Assembly (NCBI GenBank): GCA_022577435.1
Contig: JAKOON010000027.1
Span: 6,010,800-6,074,799 of the forward strand
Direction of reading: 5' to 3'
Length of the DNA stretch: 64,000 bases
Source of the DNA: Embiotoca jacksoni
Taxonomy: Eukaryota; Chordata; Actinopteri; Embiotocidae
In this document: positions 47,871 to 62,470 of the stretch, one piece after another
How the letters are laid out: each line of letters opens with the position of its first letter
Numbering within the stretch: position 1 is the stretch's first letter
The notes under the pieces: generated by a model
What the model was told of the DNA's origin: nothing
What the model saw: the letters and a program-made list of their open reading frames with translations, nothing else
Databases searched by the model: none
Position numbers and translations under genes: made by a program

Positions 47871-49039
47871 AACAACAATGTTTACCGAAGTCCTCTGTGA
47901 CCTGCTGCTGTGTGTCACTTCCAAAGACGCAAAGCCTTTTTTTTCTGAACAGGCTGTGGTCAATCTTTATTTTTTTCCTCATGAGTTACTGGGTATTTTT
48001 CTTTCACAGGCGCCTGACTATGATTCAAATTAATCCATCTGAGAAAAGAATGACAATGCGGTTGGTATTTAAGGGCTGCAATTAAACAATGTTATTCTTA
48101 TAAGGGGGTAGCAAGACAAAAAAAAAAAAAACTTTCAGAGATACATTTTTAGGCAATAGAGAAAATATGCACGTGTGACTGCTTTATAAATACTGCGTCA
48201 TGGAAACTAATTAGATGTACAGTAAGACATCCGTGTAAAAAATGTTCATGATGAGGGTTTAATTAGAATAGAGCAGCAGCAGTGTAGCACCTGCTTCATG
48301 AAGTCAGCGTTGGAGAGATGTGAAAGTGAGAGAAGTGGCACGGCACGTTGTGATTTATGGTGTTTACAGCTAAAAGTGAAAGGGACAAAATCAGCCCCTG
48401 GATAAAAAAAAAAAAAAACTGCAGCTGCAGAAATGATAATAGATGGCTCTGCAGGAAACAAATGCATGTGTGTGGACTTAATGCTTCTATGATCAGATGT
48501 GAATAGAGCTGTGTCCCTGATGAGCAATCCACAAATTGCGGGCTTAATGTTGCAGAGCGAGAGGACGGGCAGCAACAAGGCGAGGGATTCTGTTAGCCCA
48601 GACTCCCTCGCCTGTGCGCCTCACCTCCAAACACACCGATGTGTCTTGGCATCCAGATCTGCTGAACGCCAGTGAGTGGCTCCAGGTCAAAGCCAGCAGG
48701 ATGTCAATGTGATAATATCATATAGCAGCTCTTCCAAACTTGGCAATCAGTATCTGGAAATGTCCTTAAGGACCCAGACTGGACTATCAGTTACACACAG
48801 ACTGCGTATGTGACAGACCACATCAATAGTGTTTTTTATTTAGCGGGCAGCTAAATGAGAACCCTGATTTAATCCTCTCGGAGCAATAACCAATAGAGTG
48901 ATTAAAGTAGCCTCTGAAATGCAGGACATGTCCAAAGTACATCAAGATTATGAGTGAGATCCTGCTGCTAAGGCCAGGTAGTGTCCATTGGTTGGTTTAC
49001 CCAGACTGAAATATCTTAACAACAATTGGAGTTTAGACG

Positions 49040-49625
49040 CAATATGCTACAGATGTCCATGGTTTCCCTTTTGACTTTGGTGATTTTCTACCATGAGGTT
49101 GACTTTTTTTTAAAATTTTTAGAGAAATGTCTTGACAGCTTTTAGATGGATTGCCATGGAATTTGTGACAGACATTTACGATAGGGTGAATCTTTATGGC
49201 TTGGCTTTTCATGTGGTGCCACCAAGTCAAAAATGTTCAACTGTCCTATAAAGAAATATTTGAAAATTAAAAAGATTTATGACTTTATGACTCAGTAAGG
49301 CTCATATTTGCTTTAAGTGAAATATCTCAATGGCTATTGGTTAGATTTCAATGAGATTTGGTTCAAAACATTGATGTTCCCCTCAATAATTGGTAATCAA
49401 TTAACTTCACACTAGTGCCATCATTAGGTCAAAGTTTTAATTTGACCAATACTTTGGTTTCTGACCAAATACATGCAAATCCACTGCCTTATCTGGACTT
49501 TTTATACAGCCAACATATACATGTGAGCATAGTGAACATGCTGCTGAGCATTGGCATGGCATCAGCACTGTCACTTTGAGGATATTTGCATGCTGACATC
49601 CATCATTTAGCTCAGTGTATTTTGA
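49040..49625. repeat. Family A dispersed repeat, long copy
   Basis: It contains TGGATTGCCATGGAATTTGT, AATATCTCAATGGC, TCATTAGGTCAAAG, TTTCTGACCAAATACATGCA and ATTTAGCTCAG. The same order of blocks appears partly at 16781-17440 and 62270-62470. It is non-coding, and I cannot name the family. Confidence 0.65.
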
Positions 49626-51503
49626 TTCACACACATTTCATTGATTGTGGAGTATCTCGCTGTCTCGGATGTTCTTTGTAATTTAAACCCTTTCATGTCG
49701 CAGTCTGTAGTTATAGTATAATGATGCTGCGCAAACTGCAGCTTCTTAAACAATAACGTGCTGACAATGTGTGGGAGTCCACTACATTTCCATTATGTTC
49801 CGTTCTCCTACCCACCATGCAGTATGTATTAGATTTTTACAACAATAAAAAGAGGATCAGTCTGGACAGCCTGTCAATCCCATTCTCAGTGGCGAGACCC
49901 AGACATGACTTACAGCAGGCCAGAGGCCTTGAAAAATCCTCAGTTCATTATAAGTGCGGCTTGTAAAAACAGTCATTATTCAGCCTTCCATCCAACAATC
50001 CGCTACGCATCCCCTCATTGGTGGTGTCTCTCTTCCCTTCCTGCTCTCACATCCTTTCCCAAAGCTTATTTTCCCAGGCGCCTGGGAGCAGCTCAGACAG
50101 AAGAGGGTTAGGATTAAACAAGTCCCCAGCCGAGGATTCCCTGCAACATTTAAACTCCATGAACCCCACATGGTTAATATTCATGACAGAGAAACGGAGC
50201 TATTCCAGGACAAAAGGAGGGAGAAACAAACACATCTCCATACACAGGCATTTACAAACCATCCTCTAATACCTATACACAAAGACACAACACATAAAGA
50301 CTGACATTAATGGGCATATAAGAAACATGTGCACCCACACAAAGGAGGGGAAAAAAAAAAAAAAGCCCAGCGGATTTCTCGAGCTATCTGTGTGTATATC
50401 TGGCTACAGCCCAGGGCAACATGTCTTGTCTGTCTGCACAACCTTGTCTGGGAATGGAGAGGTTTCACACATTGGAGAGAAAGCCACTAACGCCTCTTTC
50501 ACACAAAAACTGCCAAAAGTAGGATGTGGAGTGAGAAATCAAAACCGAAATGTAGCTGTGAAATAATAAATAACAATGCTCTTTTTAGGAATGGCTTTTT
50601 TAATCCACTTTAGATTGTTAGCGCTGAAAAAAAAAAAAAAATCCAGCCATCTATTGGATGATTAACACATATGCCAACAAAAAGATGTGAGAGAACTGTA
50701 CCTTTGTCTCTGAAAGGTACATTCTTGCTGTGGGCTGTATGCATGTACCTACAACCCAAAACCTGGACACCACTGCCCCTGTTGTACCTTAAATCTGAGT
50801 CCTTAGGCTATTAGAAAAGTCTCTCTCAGCTTTACATCTTTGTCATTGTACCAAGCTGACTCAGAGGACTTGCTGTCCACAGGCAGGAAGAGAAACAGTT
50901 TAGATCACATCCTGTGTGTACTGTGGTTTACAGCCAAACGGGGGGTATAAAATTAGCTGGACTGTGAGAACTAGAAAGAGAGAGGGAGTCAGAGTAAGAA
51001 GCACAAAAGGACACGGGAGAGGGAAAGAGTTGGAGCCATAATTGGAACAGCTAGGGATGTCTTCCTGTCCATGCGCGACAGCTCCGTCTACACTTACACA
51101 CATGTCATGGTTTGCTCAACACTGGCTCAGCTGCGTGGCATATGAAGCCAGATTAGATAACATGAGGCAGACTAAAACTGTATATTTTTGAGCTATGACC
51201 TAGAAGATTTATTTGTGGGTGTGTGTCACACGTAAGAGCCAAGTATTAGTCTTCTGAAATGACTCATTCCATACTAAAATGGAAGTGAAAAATACCAGAC
51301 CAGTGACTTGTAGAGGCAAAGAAAATAAACGTCTGTAGCCAAGCTCTATTAAAACATGAGTAAAATGGTAGATGGATAAAATCTACAGGCACTTTTCTTG
51401 TTATTAACCGTTAGAGTAGCAAAACAATTTAAACCAAAACAGTTAACACTTGATGTCTTATGAATGTCCGGTGAGTTCAGTATTTACCTTTCTTTAAGCT
51501 CTT

Positions 51504-51522
51504 CCCCCCCCCCCCCCCCCCC
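51504..51522. repeat. Poly-C tract, 19 bases
   Basis: Homopolymer. Confidence 0.95.
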
Positions 51523-51843
51523 TCACTCATTTCATGTTCTCATCCTGCATAATACGCTGCTGTGTTCTGCATCTAGTAGCTAACTTTGTCTGACCGTCAT
51601 TAAATGTAGGTCGCGTGTCGTCGGTTCTTCAGCAGTATTATGGTGAAAAGGCTGACTGTTGCAGCTAAAAGTAACGTTATGCTAAACCACAACAGTTCAA
51701 AATCAAAACAGTAAAGATGGCGATGGATAGTATCATTTTTTGCAGGTTTGTTACTACAGACAACCCTGTCACGTAGACTGTAACTAAGTTTGTGATCCAT
51801 TGATAATATATAATTAGAATTACCACCGTCCGCTTGTGCCTCT

Positions 51844-51910
51844 CAATTCAATTCAATTCAATTTTATTCATATAGCTCCAAATCACAACACAGGTTGTTT
51901 AATGGCACAT
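51844..51910 (+). repeat. Dispersed repeat fragment with TCAAT leader
   Basis: TCAAT repeated four times, then TTTTATTCATATAGCTCC and AAATCACAACACAGG, a widespread fish repeat string. Only about 65 bases remain. Confidence 0.6.
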
Positions 51911-53504
51911 TAAGCCTCTGCCTTGCGCATCCTTGTTTGTTTGTCATTTGACATATCACGTTCATAAGCATTGGAGGGATGTGAGGCCACAGTGATCTTG
52001 ACCTATGACCTTTATACAACAAATTCTAATCAAGTCCAAGTGAATATTTAACATAAATTTGAAGTTCCCTCAAGGCGTCCTCGCCCCGGCTCAGAAAACT
52101 TGAATACATTAATGGCTCCGGCCGCAGCTGTCGCCAGGCATAACAATTTTGCTTATAGGCACTTTAACAGTCATTTCAGATTGGATATTGATTGCTCCAC
52201 TACGGCCTGCTTTACTCATTATTGCTTTACTCAAGGAAGTGGGGCTTGTTTGTTCTCTGCCTGTTACACTAAGATGAAAACAGACAAATCATACCGTAAT
52301 AACCTAAAACATTATCACAATAGTGAAGTCAGCTGATCTCCCTACTACAGCTGGACACCCGCGTACTGTCCCGAACTAAAATATATCTGCAAGTGACAGG
52401 AAGTGAGAGCTCATAGGAAGGACGCCCTGTAAACCTAAATCAACAGGATACGGATTATTTACAGGGCAACGTCCACTGCACTCAGGAGGAGTGACCTGCC
52501 ACGCCTGAAATAAAGTTCTCAGACCTCTTTGCATCTCTTTCTTCAAAGGCATCACTTCAGCTGATATGAAGGCAGAGCCGCGTGCAGAAGGAAATACTGC
52601 AATCTAGTCATCGGGCAGAGGGGAACGTGAATCCCCCACCCTGCCCTTCTTCCAGGAAACTGTCATGTAAATACTCTGCAGTGGGCTCATCTCACATGTA
52701 AAATGAAACATACTGGAGGCTACTGGTTGCAGCTTGGAGGGCAAACGGATCGGATTTACAGGATTGGTGGCAGATGCACGGACCACAATTTCAATGTTTC
52801 TAAAAATGAAGGTTAAGATTGAGTTTCATGTGCATTTCAAGCACAGCCCCGAGAGAATCCAGTCCTGTTCCTCATGGTAAAGCATTACTGTCTGCCACAC
52901 TTCAAACAACAGCAAAAACAGGCTTTCCTTCTTGGATCATAAATTATCCAGGGTATCAGATTACAGATGCAAAAGCTATGGAGTGTCATTTTAATCTATT
53001 GCCTACCTGTGTTACAGCGACCCAGCAGGAAATCATGATTCAAAGAGCTGAGAGAGGAGCTGTGCTACTCTATCTTTAACAGGTAACAGGAAATTGGCCA
53101 CTCAGCAGATCATCTACGGGAGCTGCTCCAGTCAGCTAACGGACTGATGGATGGCGAGTCACACTCGAGCTGCGACACCATTGATTTCATTCTCATTCAA
53201 GCCAAGACTGCTGATTCAAGATAATGTTACATTTTTAAAGGCTCTGCTGTGATACTGAGGGGATAAATTAAGGCGATGAAACTGATAAACGAGTTCAGGT
53301 CACACTGACGGGTGAGATTTATTTCCAGGTTATTGATTTGTCTGGTAATGTACATTATTTATAGTTTATTGTTATACGTGTACTTTCATTTCTGGTGCAA
53401 TATCGGAATTCTACATAGACTACCGAGAAGGCTGCAAAATTCCAACAGCTGTGTTGCGCTGTTATTCCTGACAGGAAAATGATATATTACCTTGTAATAA
53501 ATAT

Positions 53505-53730
53505 ATATCCATTAAGTTTGGTTGCCGGTATAGGTAGGCGGGGCATAGTGTCCTCTGGTTTTCAGTCAGATCTACTCCTCAATACTTCCCCAGTTTGTGC
53601 AAATATGGTCACTTTTGGCTCTAAAAAAACAAGATGGCGACGACAAATTGCCAGACTGGAGGCTTCAAAGTGGTAGTTCGCAAACAAACCGGCGACGTTA
53701 CGGTGGGTTCCCATTTGAATACCGTACATA
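53505..53730 (-). repeat. Family B dispersed repeat, reverse copy
   Basis: On the minus strand it reads TTTGAAGCCTCCAGTCTGGC, GTCGCCATCTTG, AAAGTGACCATATTTG and GGACACTATGCCC, in the same order as at 61545-62090. The open frames across it are incidental. Confidence 0.7.
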
Positions 53731-56700
53731 CAAATAGTGCACAAAATGAGTGTCCCGTTTACTTCTCTAGTGAATGCACAGAGGTCACCAAGTTTGGGTT
53801 AGACATCCCCTCGGGCCTCTGGCACAGGCTCCAGATTTTGGCAGTGATGCACAGTGCTGGTGTTGTTTGAGTCAAAGAGGAACATCGTTTAGATGATTCA
53901 AATGTGGAAGGACATCTTCACGCAATCAACTTTAAAACTCTAGGGTGGTCGCACGCAGTCTTTAGCACCAACTCTTATTAGGGGGAAGTTAGGTTTGTCA
54001 GAGAGTCATGCTACATGCCATGGGAATTACTGATGTGGATCACTGTAAAGAGCTGTAAACAGAAGGCCCACGTGCACTGCTCTGAGAAGAGGAGATAAAA
54101 AAAAAAGTGTAGGAGGGAGGGGGGTGTTACTGATCATTGTGCCAAGCTAGCAGCTGTGTGATGGATTTTCACACACATCTTCTCATCTATCTCTCCATCC
54201 CTTTGTGTCGAACAAAGACCAGAAGAGCCCCCTCTGAGTGCCTGCCGTAGAGGATCACCATTTTCGCCATTCATGTCATTTGCCCTCATGTCGTGCATGG
54301 GTGAACAAACGCACCCCACGGTCCTCTGGCATGTAATTATCGTGTTTGTCAGGCAAACTGGTCTCAGGCAGGAATATTTTCAGATATGGAGGGAAACCAA
54401 TTCCGCAAAAAAACAATTTTCATTTGCCGTCAGGAAATCGGCTAAATTTAAAGTGAATTCATGGTTATATCTTGACAAATCCAGCAACATGACAGCCATG
54501 CATTGTCTGCGCTGGTATCAGCAAGTGCAGCGTCTTGGCTACACAGCACACAAAATCTGAACAGGATATTGCATCCCTCATGAAATAAGATGAAAGCAAC
54601 CCCCTTTCGTTTTTTTAGACTCACAGTCACATTACACAAGCAAATAACAACAGAGATGCCAAGTCAGCCTCTCCAGAGGGTCAGAAATGTGCGGATTAGA
54701 ATGTCATTAATACGGGATCTGGATTACGGCAATCCTGAGGCCGCTCTACGGCTGCAGATTACTTCTGTCCAAGCCACAGCAAAGAAAGACAATGCCACTT
54801 TTTGTTCCCACTCGAACTGACAGTACCGCACAGTAACAAAGAAGGACTCATTTCTAATAGGGTCAGGAGTGATTAGACAAGCAGCAGCCCTGGCAGCCCA
54901 TAGAGAGACCCACGATCCCCCAGAATCCTTCAGAATCAGGCTGGATTTGTCAGATTATGACCTCACAACTACAATTACCCTATTAGTCCACTTAGCTGTT
55001 GTAAAATGGGTTAAACTGGCAAAGCAGTCCCTAAGCTATGCCTTTTGAACATATTATATTGTAACATTGTCTTGTATTATAAACAGATTTAGTATTTACA
55101 GGATAAATCTTTGCAGGAGCACTTCACTGTGACAGAAATGGCACCCGACTGTCTAAACAACTTCACATATCTTGTGATGACAGCAGATCCATTTTGGCCG
55201 TTGTGACGGGCGTCATGCTTTTGATGCATAATTTATGAGCCTCCCACAAAAAAAAGTCTTCAGACTTAACACTGAGACCTCTGAAACTGTACCAACTGTT
55301 AGCAGAGAAGCAGATCACAGAGTTTTGTTTTGGCATCAGAGTTGCTTGTGTTTCATTTTGCGACAACTTCAAGCCAACGCTCAGATATACTAAATGGCAT
55401 GACGATTTTTAAATGCAGTATTATGTTATTCTGACATGAACAGTACCCATTTTCCTTTCTTGAATTCAAAGAGACATCTGAAAAGGGGGAAGAGGGAATA
55501 GTACATGTTGCAGCATTAAAGCAGTTACTTTACTATCTTGGGTTTCATTAGCATCCTGTCATTCAAAATAAAACATGTCATTGTTATTTCAAGGGAAGAA
55601 ACTTCGAAGACAGACTCACAGTCGAGAGAGAGTATCAGTGGGAGATACTATAAACAAGATGGGAGAATCTGAAGCCTGAGGGGGTGGACGAGAGGTGGGA
55701 GGACCTCAGAGACAGAAAGATAGAGAGGGAATACAGATCAGCCAGCGTGACCTGTCCTTGCCCCACGAAAACAAATGACATCAGAGAAGCTGCCAATCAG
55801 CTGATGTGACTCAGTGAGGGGCTGTTCAAATTCACCCCAGTTTTTCTTTTTTCTGTCACTTTGCTATAATCCCATCAAAAAGAGACAAAAACAAAACAAA
55901 ACGGTGGCACCGTGGATGAGTGAAATCTGACGTAGCACACATAATGCAGAATTTACAATAACATCCTTCCTTCTGGAAGATGCTCATGGTTTCAGCAAAA
56001 AAGCAATCACAGTTGATTATTCTTCAGATAAAAATATCACTGCAGTAAAGTGATTCCGCAAGACCCTCTGGTATAATTCAATTCCACACATATTAAAAAG
56101 GAATCAATTGAGAGGGAATAATGTAAATGCAACGACTCTGGTTCATGCAGTTTTCTCTAATATGAAATTAATTAGAAGCATCTTTGGTGGCATTGCTAAC
56201 ACCGTCACAAATGCCAGTTCTACAGCAACTCCCACTGTCTGCCGTTTCAAAGCCCGCAATCTCATCACAGCCTTATTGAGTGGAATCACTGCTCCTCATT
56301 ATCAGCAAACGACATTATGATCTACGGTTCGTTTACTCTTGTTTGAAATCAGAGATCCAGTGTTTCAGTTATTTGAAAAAGTAATTGTAAAAACCAGTGC
56401 TGCTTGAGAGAATTAAAAAAAAAAATCACACCAACAATAACAAGGAGAGGCCAAACCAATAATTCTGTTTCATTCTGAACATCTGTAATAACTTTATGTG
56501 GCAAATAAATCTGAGATTTTCAATATTTATAAACCCCACAATAAATTTGTGTTCGGAAAGTTTATTATGTCTTTGAGTATCTAAACAAATCAAGATGTAA
56601 ACAAAGCAGAGGTACTTCTACTCAGGGAATGATACACTGCAGATTGTTGACAGAAAATCATTTTAAATCCGCTGAGCAGCCAAAGGTCAAAAGCAGAGTG

Positions 56701-59700
56701 TGCTCCTACTAATCAGCTACTGTTCTAGAATGACAATCAGAGTGCCTTGTTTAATCATCTATCTCTACTGTATGTCACAAAGCAGACAGATACTGATTGT
56801 AATGATAAAGAGAGAATGAGAGAATGATTAAGTGAAACTATGACACTGAAATTGTCTGCATATATCTGATTATCAGAAGTCCTGCACTGCAATAAAAATG
56901 AAAGATAAACATTTTCTGATCTCTGCATTTCTGACAGCTGTTTCAATGCAAAAATGCAGATTTTTGTATTTATATAAATTATGGGGGCACTCTATGCATG
57001 TATAGGTTTATATCTTAAACAGAGAACCCTCAAATTAGCAGGTTGAGCTAAAGATCAGCCTGGACAGTGAGTTTAAGATGTCGTACTACACACATCTGAA
57101 TCGGACCACGTACTTTGAGCACAGTTTTGTGATGCAGGCTCACATCAGGACATGCTGAGCTGCACATTAACCAGCAACACACAGTCCAAAAGCTGGACAC
57201 TTTAATAGGCTCAATCACTTTCTATTTGAGGCAGCAGGATAAAGACCTGAAATAAGAGCTTATCAAGTGTTCAGAATAACTCGATTTATCGTCAGATAGC
57301 ATCGAGCAACTCTATTTCCCCTTTTCGGTTCTTATTTTTCAACGGGTGAAGTGTTAGGGTATAAAGTGTCTGACAATGTACCAGAGCATAACATGACGTC
57401 TTAAGATTGCTTGTTCTGTTTGACCAACTGACTAAAACCCAACGAAATTCGATTTACATTTAAATAAAATAGAGAATAAGCTGCGAATCATTACATTTAA
57501 GGAGCTAGAAAATGCTGTTGTTTTTTTTTTTGCTTGACAGATGGACATAAAAAACTGTTTGCCTATTAATGCTATTATGTTTCTTAGATAAGGGGAAAGA
57601 TAGGGACAGAGCTTATGTAGGTTTATGTATAGTTCACTCCCCCAAAAATAAACCCAAAGAAATTAGTTCAGAAGCCAAATGCAACCATGCTTGGCGCAAC
57701 CGTAGCGTCTCTAACAAACACCGTGTGCTTTAAGAGAAGAGATCCCACAAGAAGGTACCCCCTGCCGCCGTCACCCCAGCAGGATCTGAAGGAAACCTAA
57801 TTGGACACATGCAAATGAAAGATGTGTTAAAAATTCCTCTTCATCATGGGGGGGATGTATTTTGGCACCAGTAACCATAGCGCCCTGTATTTCTTCTCAG
57901 TTGTGCGCATGATTGAAGATTGAGCTGAAATATACATCCGCCCCTTATTTTCTTTCTCTCTTTCCCCCTCGCAGCTTACACCCAACCCCCCCCTACATAT
58001 TTTGACAATAACCAATTACAGGCACAGGAATGCAGGGAGAAATGTGTGGCCTGGAGCATTAAGGATTTTATATCAGACTCCACTGATATGATAGTAACAA
58101 CAAGGGTGGGGAAGCTATAAAAACAACTCTCTGCTTCACCTCCCATATTTTTGGAGCTCATGGAAAATGACAGGCCACGATGGAGGCTCGTAGTATCGGG
58201 CTACCGCGGGCAGACTAATGAAAACAATCAAGCAGAGACGTGGGAGTTCTGGCTGTTTTCAGGGTAGAAGTGCACGGCGCTGAAGGACCAAACACTTGCC
58301 GGTGCAGCCACACGGGAGAAACAGCGAGCCGCTGAAGCTCAACGCGATGAAAATGGACTCCAACTAGTTTGCACTAATGAGTTTCTGCCATGAAACTGAA
58401 GGCATCTCTTTGGCTAACTAAGCAGCTAACTAGTCCCCTGCTGTGGCCCAGCTGCTTAGTGTGATAGTAGAGTAATGAATTGGTAACAGCACAGAGCCTT
58501 TTAGTTATTTCCTCTTGTAGCTGAGCCAAGTCGGAGAGGCCTCACTGACGGCTCAGAGCACCGTGTTAGATTCGCTTTCAAATGCTGCCGAGGACGCAAC
58601 AGACTCAACATTTACCCCATATGAAATACCAAAACAGCACAGCAGTACAAAAGGAGGTCTCTTTTTTTGGAGGCAGAACTCTACCATACTGTGCTTTAAA
58701 TAAGGTCCTAGCATCTACTGTCTGCCTCCTCATCTCGTTCTACTTCATCCCAGGCACTCATAAAAGACTGCAAATGAGGGAGTGCCTCAGTGTGTTCAGA
58801 GCGAGGCGTTTTCCCTCTCCAGGGAGGATAGATCTGATGATCAAATCCTTTCCTGTCTCCTTGCTGACCCCCCTCTCTCTGCAGCAAACACAGTAGATTT
58901 TTCAGTTTCTAATGTCAGCCATGTGTCACACTCCACTGCTCACCAGTTTCGATCAAAAGGGCTACACACGGTATGTACAGCCCAGAGAGACTGTGCACGC
59001 AAAAGGAAAACAAGGAGGCAAATTTCCAATAAATTCAACATGTACAAATCCCACAGGTTCTTTTAGGAAGGCCTTATTCTGTGCTAATCAATTCATAGAG
59101 TAGTATGCCAAAAACAGGACGATGAATGAAATGCATTACACTTCTTTAAATACATTTCATAAAACCACAACAACACGAACAGGAAGCAATGTAAGATACC
59201 AAATGAGTTTTTGTGCACAGCCACGCAGTACGGAGGAGCTCCACAGGGCCTCGCAGTATTAAGGCCACATACCCCGTGATGTACATTTGTCTTCTGTTTA
59301 AGCTCCAGATGCACAGCGAGTGAAAGTGGGGAGGAAGAAGTTTTAAACAATCTGCAGTTCACCAGTGGTGAAATAGCGATCTGTGTGAAGAGCCACCAAC
59401 TGACGAGGCCGGGCCTACAAAGAGACACAGTGTGATGTTCAGCCCTGGGACACATCGTTATTATGATTATCCTGATCTCTAAACCTTATTTTCCACCTTG
59501 CTTTGGTTCTCCATAGGCAACAGAGAAAACAATCTGGAGTTTTTCGATGACCGCCTGTGATCCCTGCTCCTTGTTATCCGACACACAACTGTCTCGCTGT
59601 ACGACGGGCCGTGAAAACGGGAAAGGCCAAAACAGTGAGTGGGTGGCTATAGGAGGAACTGGGCGGTTAGCACATGTTGCTCAATTATCACACCATATGT

Positions 59701-59819
59701 GACGTACTGTATCTTCAAGACTTGTGATGCATCAGATGAAAGAGGTTGTTAACTGCTGCCGAGTAAATCATCACCACTTCCTTCACATCCAAGTTTGTGG
59801 CTTTGGAATTGGATATGCT

Positions 59820-59852
59820 TTTTTTTTTTTTTTATTTTTTTTTTTTTTTTTA
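59820..59852. repeat. T-rich tract
   Basis: Almost pure T over 33 bases with one A. Confidence 0.9.
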
Positions 59853-61544
59853 GTGGTGTGACGCTCATTTGAGTGGCTGCAGCAGATTTCTTCAGAATAA
59901 AAGCATGAATCAGTAACATTTGTAATGAACAGAATGTGTTTTACTTGAAACTAGAAATTTATTGAAAATAAAAGTCTATGTAAACTCTTGTGTGATGCAG
60001 TAAGGCGTAAATATATTCTCATCAAAATGTCATAAAATCATAATACTGACTGTTTCATTGTTTGATAATAAACCATTTTTCAAAGTAATTTTTCAAGCAA
60101 AAATGCCAAAATATTAGCTTATTTCAGCTTCTCTAATATCAGGATTCAATCCTGTTTTCTGTTTCATGTCAGAGTTAATATGTTCTACACTTTGAACTGT
60201 TGGTCAGAAAAAAGTCTGTTTAGCCTCTGGGTAACTGAGATGGCCATTTACCAAATTTTATCGACATAGCAACCAATCATTTGATTGACAAAGTAATGAG
60301 CAGTTTCATTGATAATGACCACCAGCATTTAGAGAATCAGTAACAACGCCACAAGTGCTTGAAAAACCATCAAATAAAATAATGGCAAAACTACAAAGCA
60401 ATTTTCACAGATTTTGTATCATTTGTTTTGCAAATGTTTACTTTTTTTTTTTTTTTAATAATATGTGGAAAAACACTTTTTTTTTTTTTTTTTTTCAAAT
60501 AAAGCTGAAAATAATTATCTCCACGTAGTGTATGCAGCATTGTTATCCCATTACTAGTTCTCACTTCTGTATCTCTGCTGGCATCAAAGCAGACTCTGAT
60601 TATGATAAACAAATGTCCCATGATTGTCAGCAAATGGTGTGGATCTGGCATTGTCTGCGGCTGAGCACAAAATGGCTTTGGCATGGTTTAGACAAGTGTT
60701 ATTGTCAACAGTGTGCTTTCCCAGTGGGAAAACATATTGCATGACCAAATGCTGCGATGATTAGCAACATACCGCATAGTTTTGTTCATTAGCATAAATA
60801 CTTTACACATTACAAAAAGGGAACATGCATACGGAGTTATGAGCTACGATTAGTTTAACCATTTTTTTTTTTCATTCATAACACCCGTCTGCAAAGTCAA
60901 AATGTTCCACAGCGTTTATAGATTGGATCTGCAAGGCTGAAGGTCAGTGTGACAGAGTCGTAGTGTGGCATGTATTCTCTTACATGGACGAATCAATCCA
61001 ATCTTCCCCCCAGAGCACCAGGCTTATTATATTCCCTACTCAAAATTATTATTGATGACTTCTCTCAGTGGTCATTTATTCTCGGATGGAAAACATCTTA
61101 TGTGATGACACTATAAACAGTGTTGGGCTGTAAATGGGACACTTAACGTGTTTGAAGAGCATAATGTTGTTAATCAAATGCCGAGGACTTTTCACTGATG
61201 AGATATGAGGATTTTATTGACAGTTGACATCTGGAACAATATTGATCAGTATTATAATGAATTTCCCTGGTAACCAAGCAGGGTCGTTACGTCTGCCCTC
61301 TACAAAATTAATACATTTTGCAGTAACGGCAGCCAATCACAGAAAAGGCTTCATGAGCTAAAGATTAGATATTTGAGTCCAGAGTAGACATCAAAGTAAT
61401 AATTAAAGCCTGGAACATTTTGGAGCCGATATGGGCTTATCACAGATGGCTGTTACGATAAATGTCTTTCAGATCAGTCATAGCCTTTATTTTATTATGT
61501 CTGGCTGCATTCAATTTTGTTTACAGTTAAATATATAATTACAG

Positions 61545-62090
61545 TTGCGGCGGCAACTAACAGTGACGTCACCCATTGGTTTGTGAACTGCCGTTATGAA
61601 GCCTCGAGTTCAGACTTTGGCCGTCGCCATCTTTCTAGTTCGAAGCGGTTTGGAGCCCGAAGTGACCACATTTGGACGAGCTTGGGAGAAGCGAGCGGTG
61701 TATCCGACTCGATCTGATTTGAAACCTGAAGACACTACGCCCACCCACCTACAGCCGAAACCTGACCTCACCACGGGCCTGTCAATTAAACAGACGACCC
61801 CCCCCCCCCCCCCCAAAACATGTCTTTTTGCAGCCTATTAGCTAATTAGTAATGGCATTTTTTTCAGATGGACTGCCAGAAAGCTAATAAGACGGAAAGA
61901 CTTTAGCTAACAACATTATAAGAACTTGCGGGAAAAAAATACATAAACTTAACTTAGCTGTATTTCATGAAAGAAGTTGGATGCGGGTCTTTGGAGCTGG
62001 AGGCTAGATTTGCAGTTAAAGGCACTGCAGTATCTGCCTCCTTTTTCAGACCTGGAAGCTATGTCATATTTTATATACAGTCTATGATGC
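61545..62090 (+). repeat. Family B dispersed repeat, forward copy
   Basis: It begins GTGACGTCACCCATTGGTTT and continues with GAAGCCTCGAGTTCAGAC and GTCGCCATCTTT. It ends near TTTTATATACAGTCTATGATG, a common end string of this family. A 17-base C tract lies inside at 61798. It is non-coding. Confidence 0.7.
61798..61814. repeat. Poly-C tract, 17 bases
   Basis: Homopolymer within the family B copy. Confidence 0.95.
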
Positions 62091-62269
62091 TGACACAGCA
62101 GTTCTTTAACCAAATTGCTATGGTTAGAATGGTAACATGCACAGAATGAAAATTTGGTGATGATGATTAATGTGTTAACCCTTTTTTGTTTAGCATGGGA
62201 ATGTGGGAATGGCGTTAGTTTGGCAGGTGTTTAGTGATAAACTAAAGTAACGGAATTTTTTTTTTAATT

Positions 62270-62470
62270 TGATCTGATGATGGCGCTAAAGGAAAGTTGA
62301 ATGGATCGCCAAAGTTAGCACAAGTGGTTCTGAGGATAGTGTGGGTTTCAGTACCAAACTTCATGATACTCCATCCAATAGCTCATTCATCCTTTGGGGA
62401 AAATAAATGTGGTCTAACAGTTGTCGAGATATTTCAGTCTGGATCACAGTGGTGTGCCAGCCAGAAAACC
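62270..62470. repeat. Family A dispersed repeat, short copy
   Basis: It contains CCAAACTTCATGATACTCCA, CATCCTTTGGGGAA and GAGATATTTCAGTCTGGA, blocks of the same family as 49040-49625. Confidence 0.55.

Noticed and set aside
47467..48033. Longest open frame, 188 codons on the plus strand
   Set aside because: It runs through a CA microsatellite with His-Thr repeats and has no domain or splice support.
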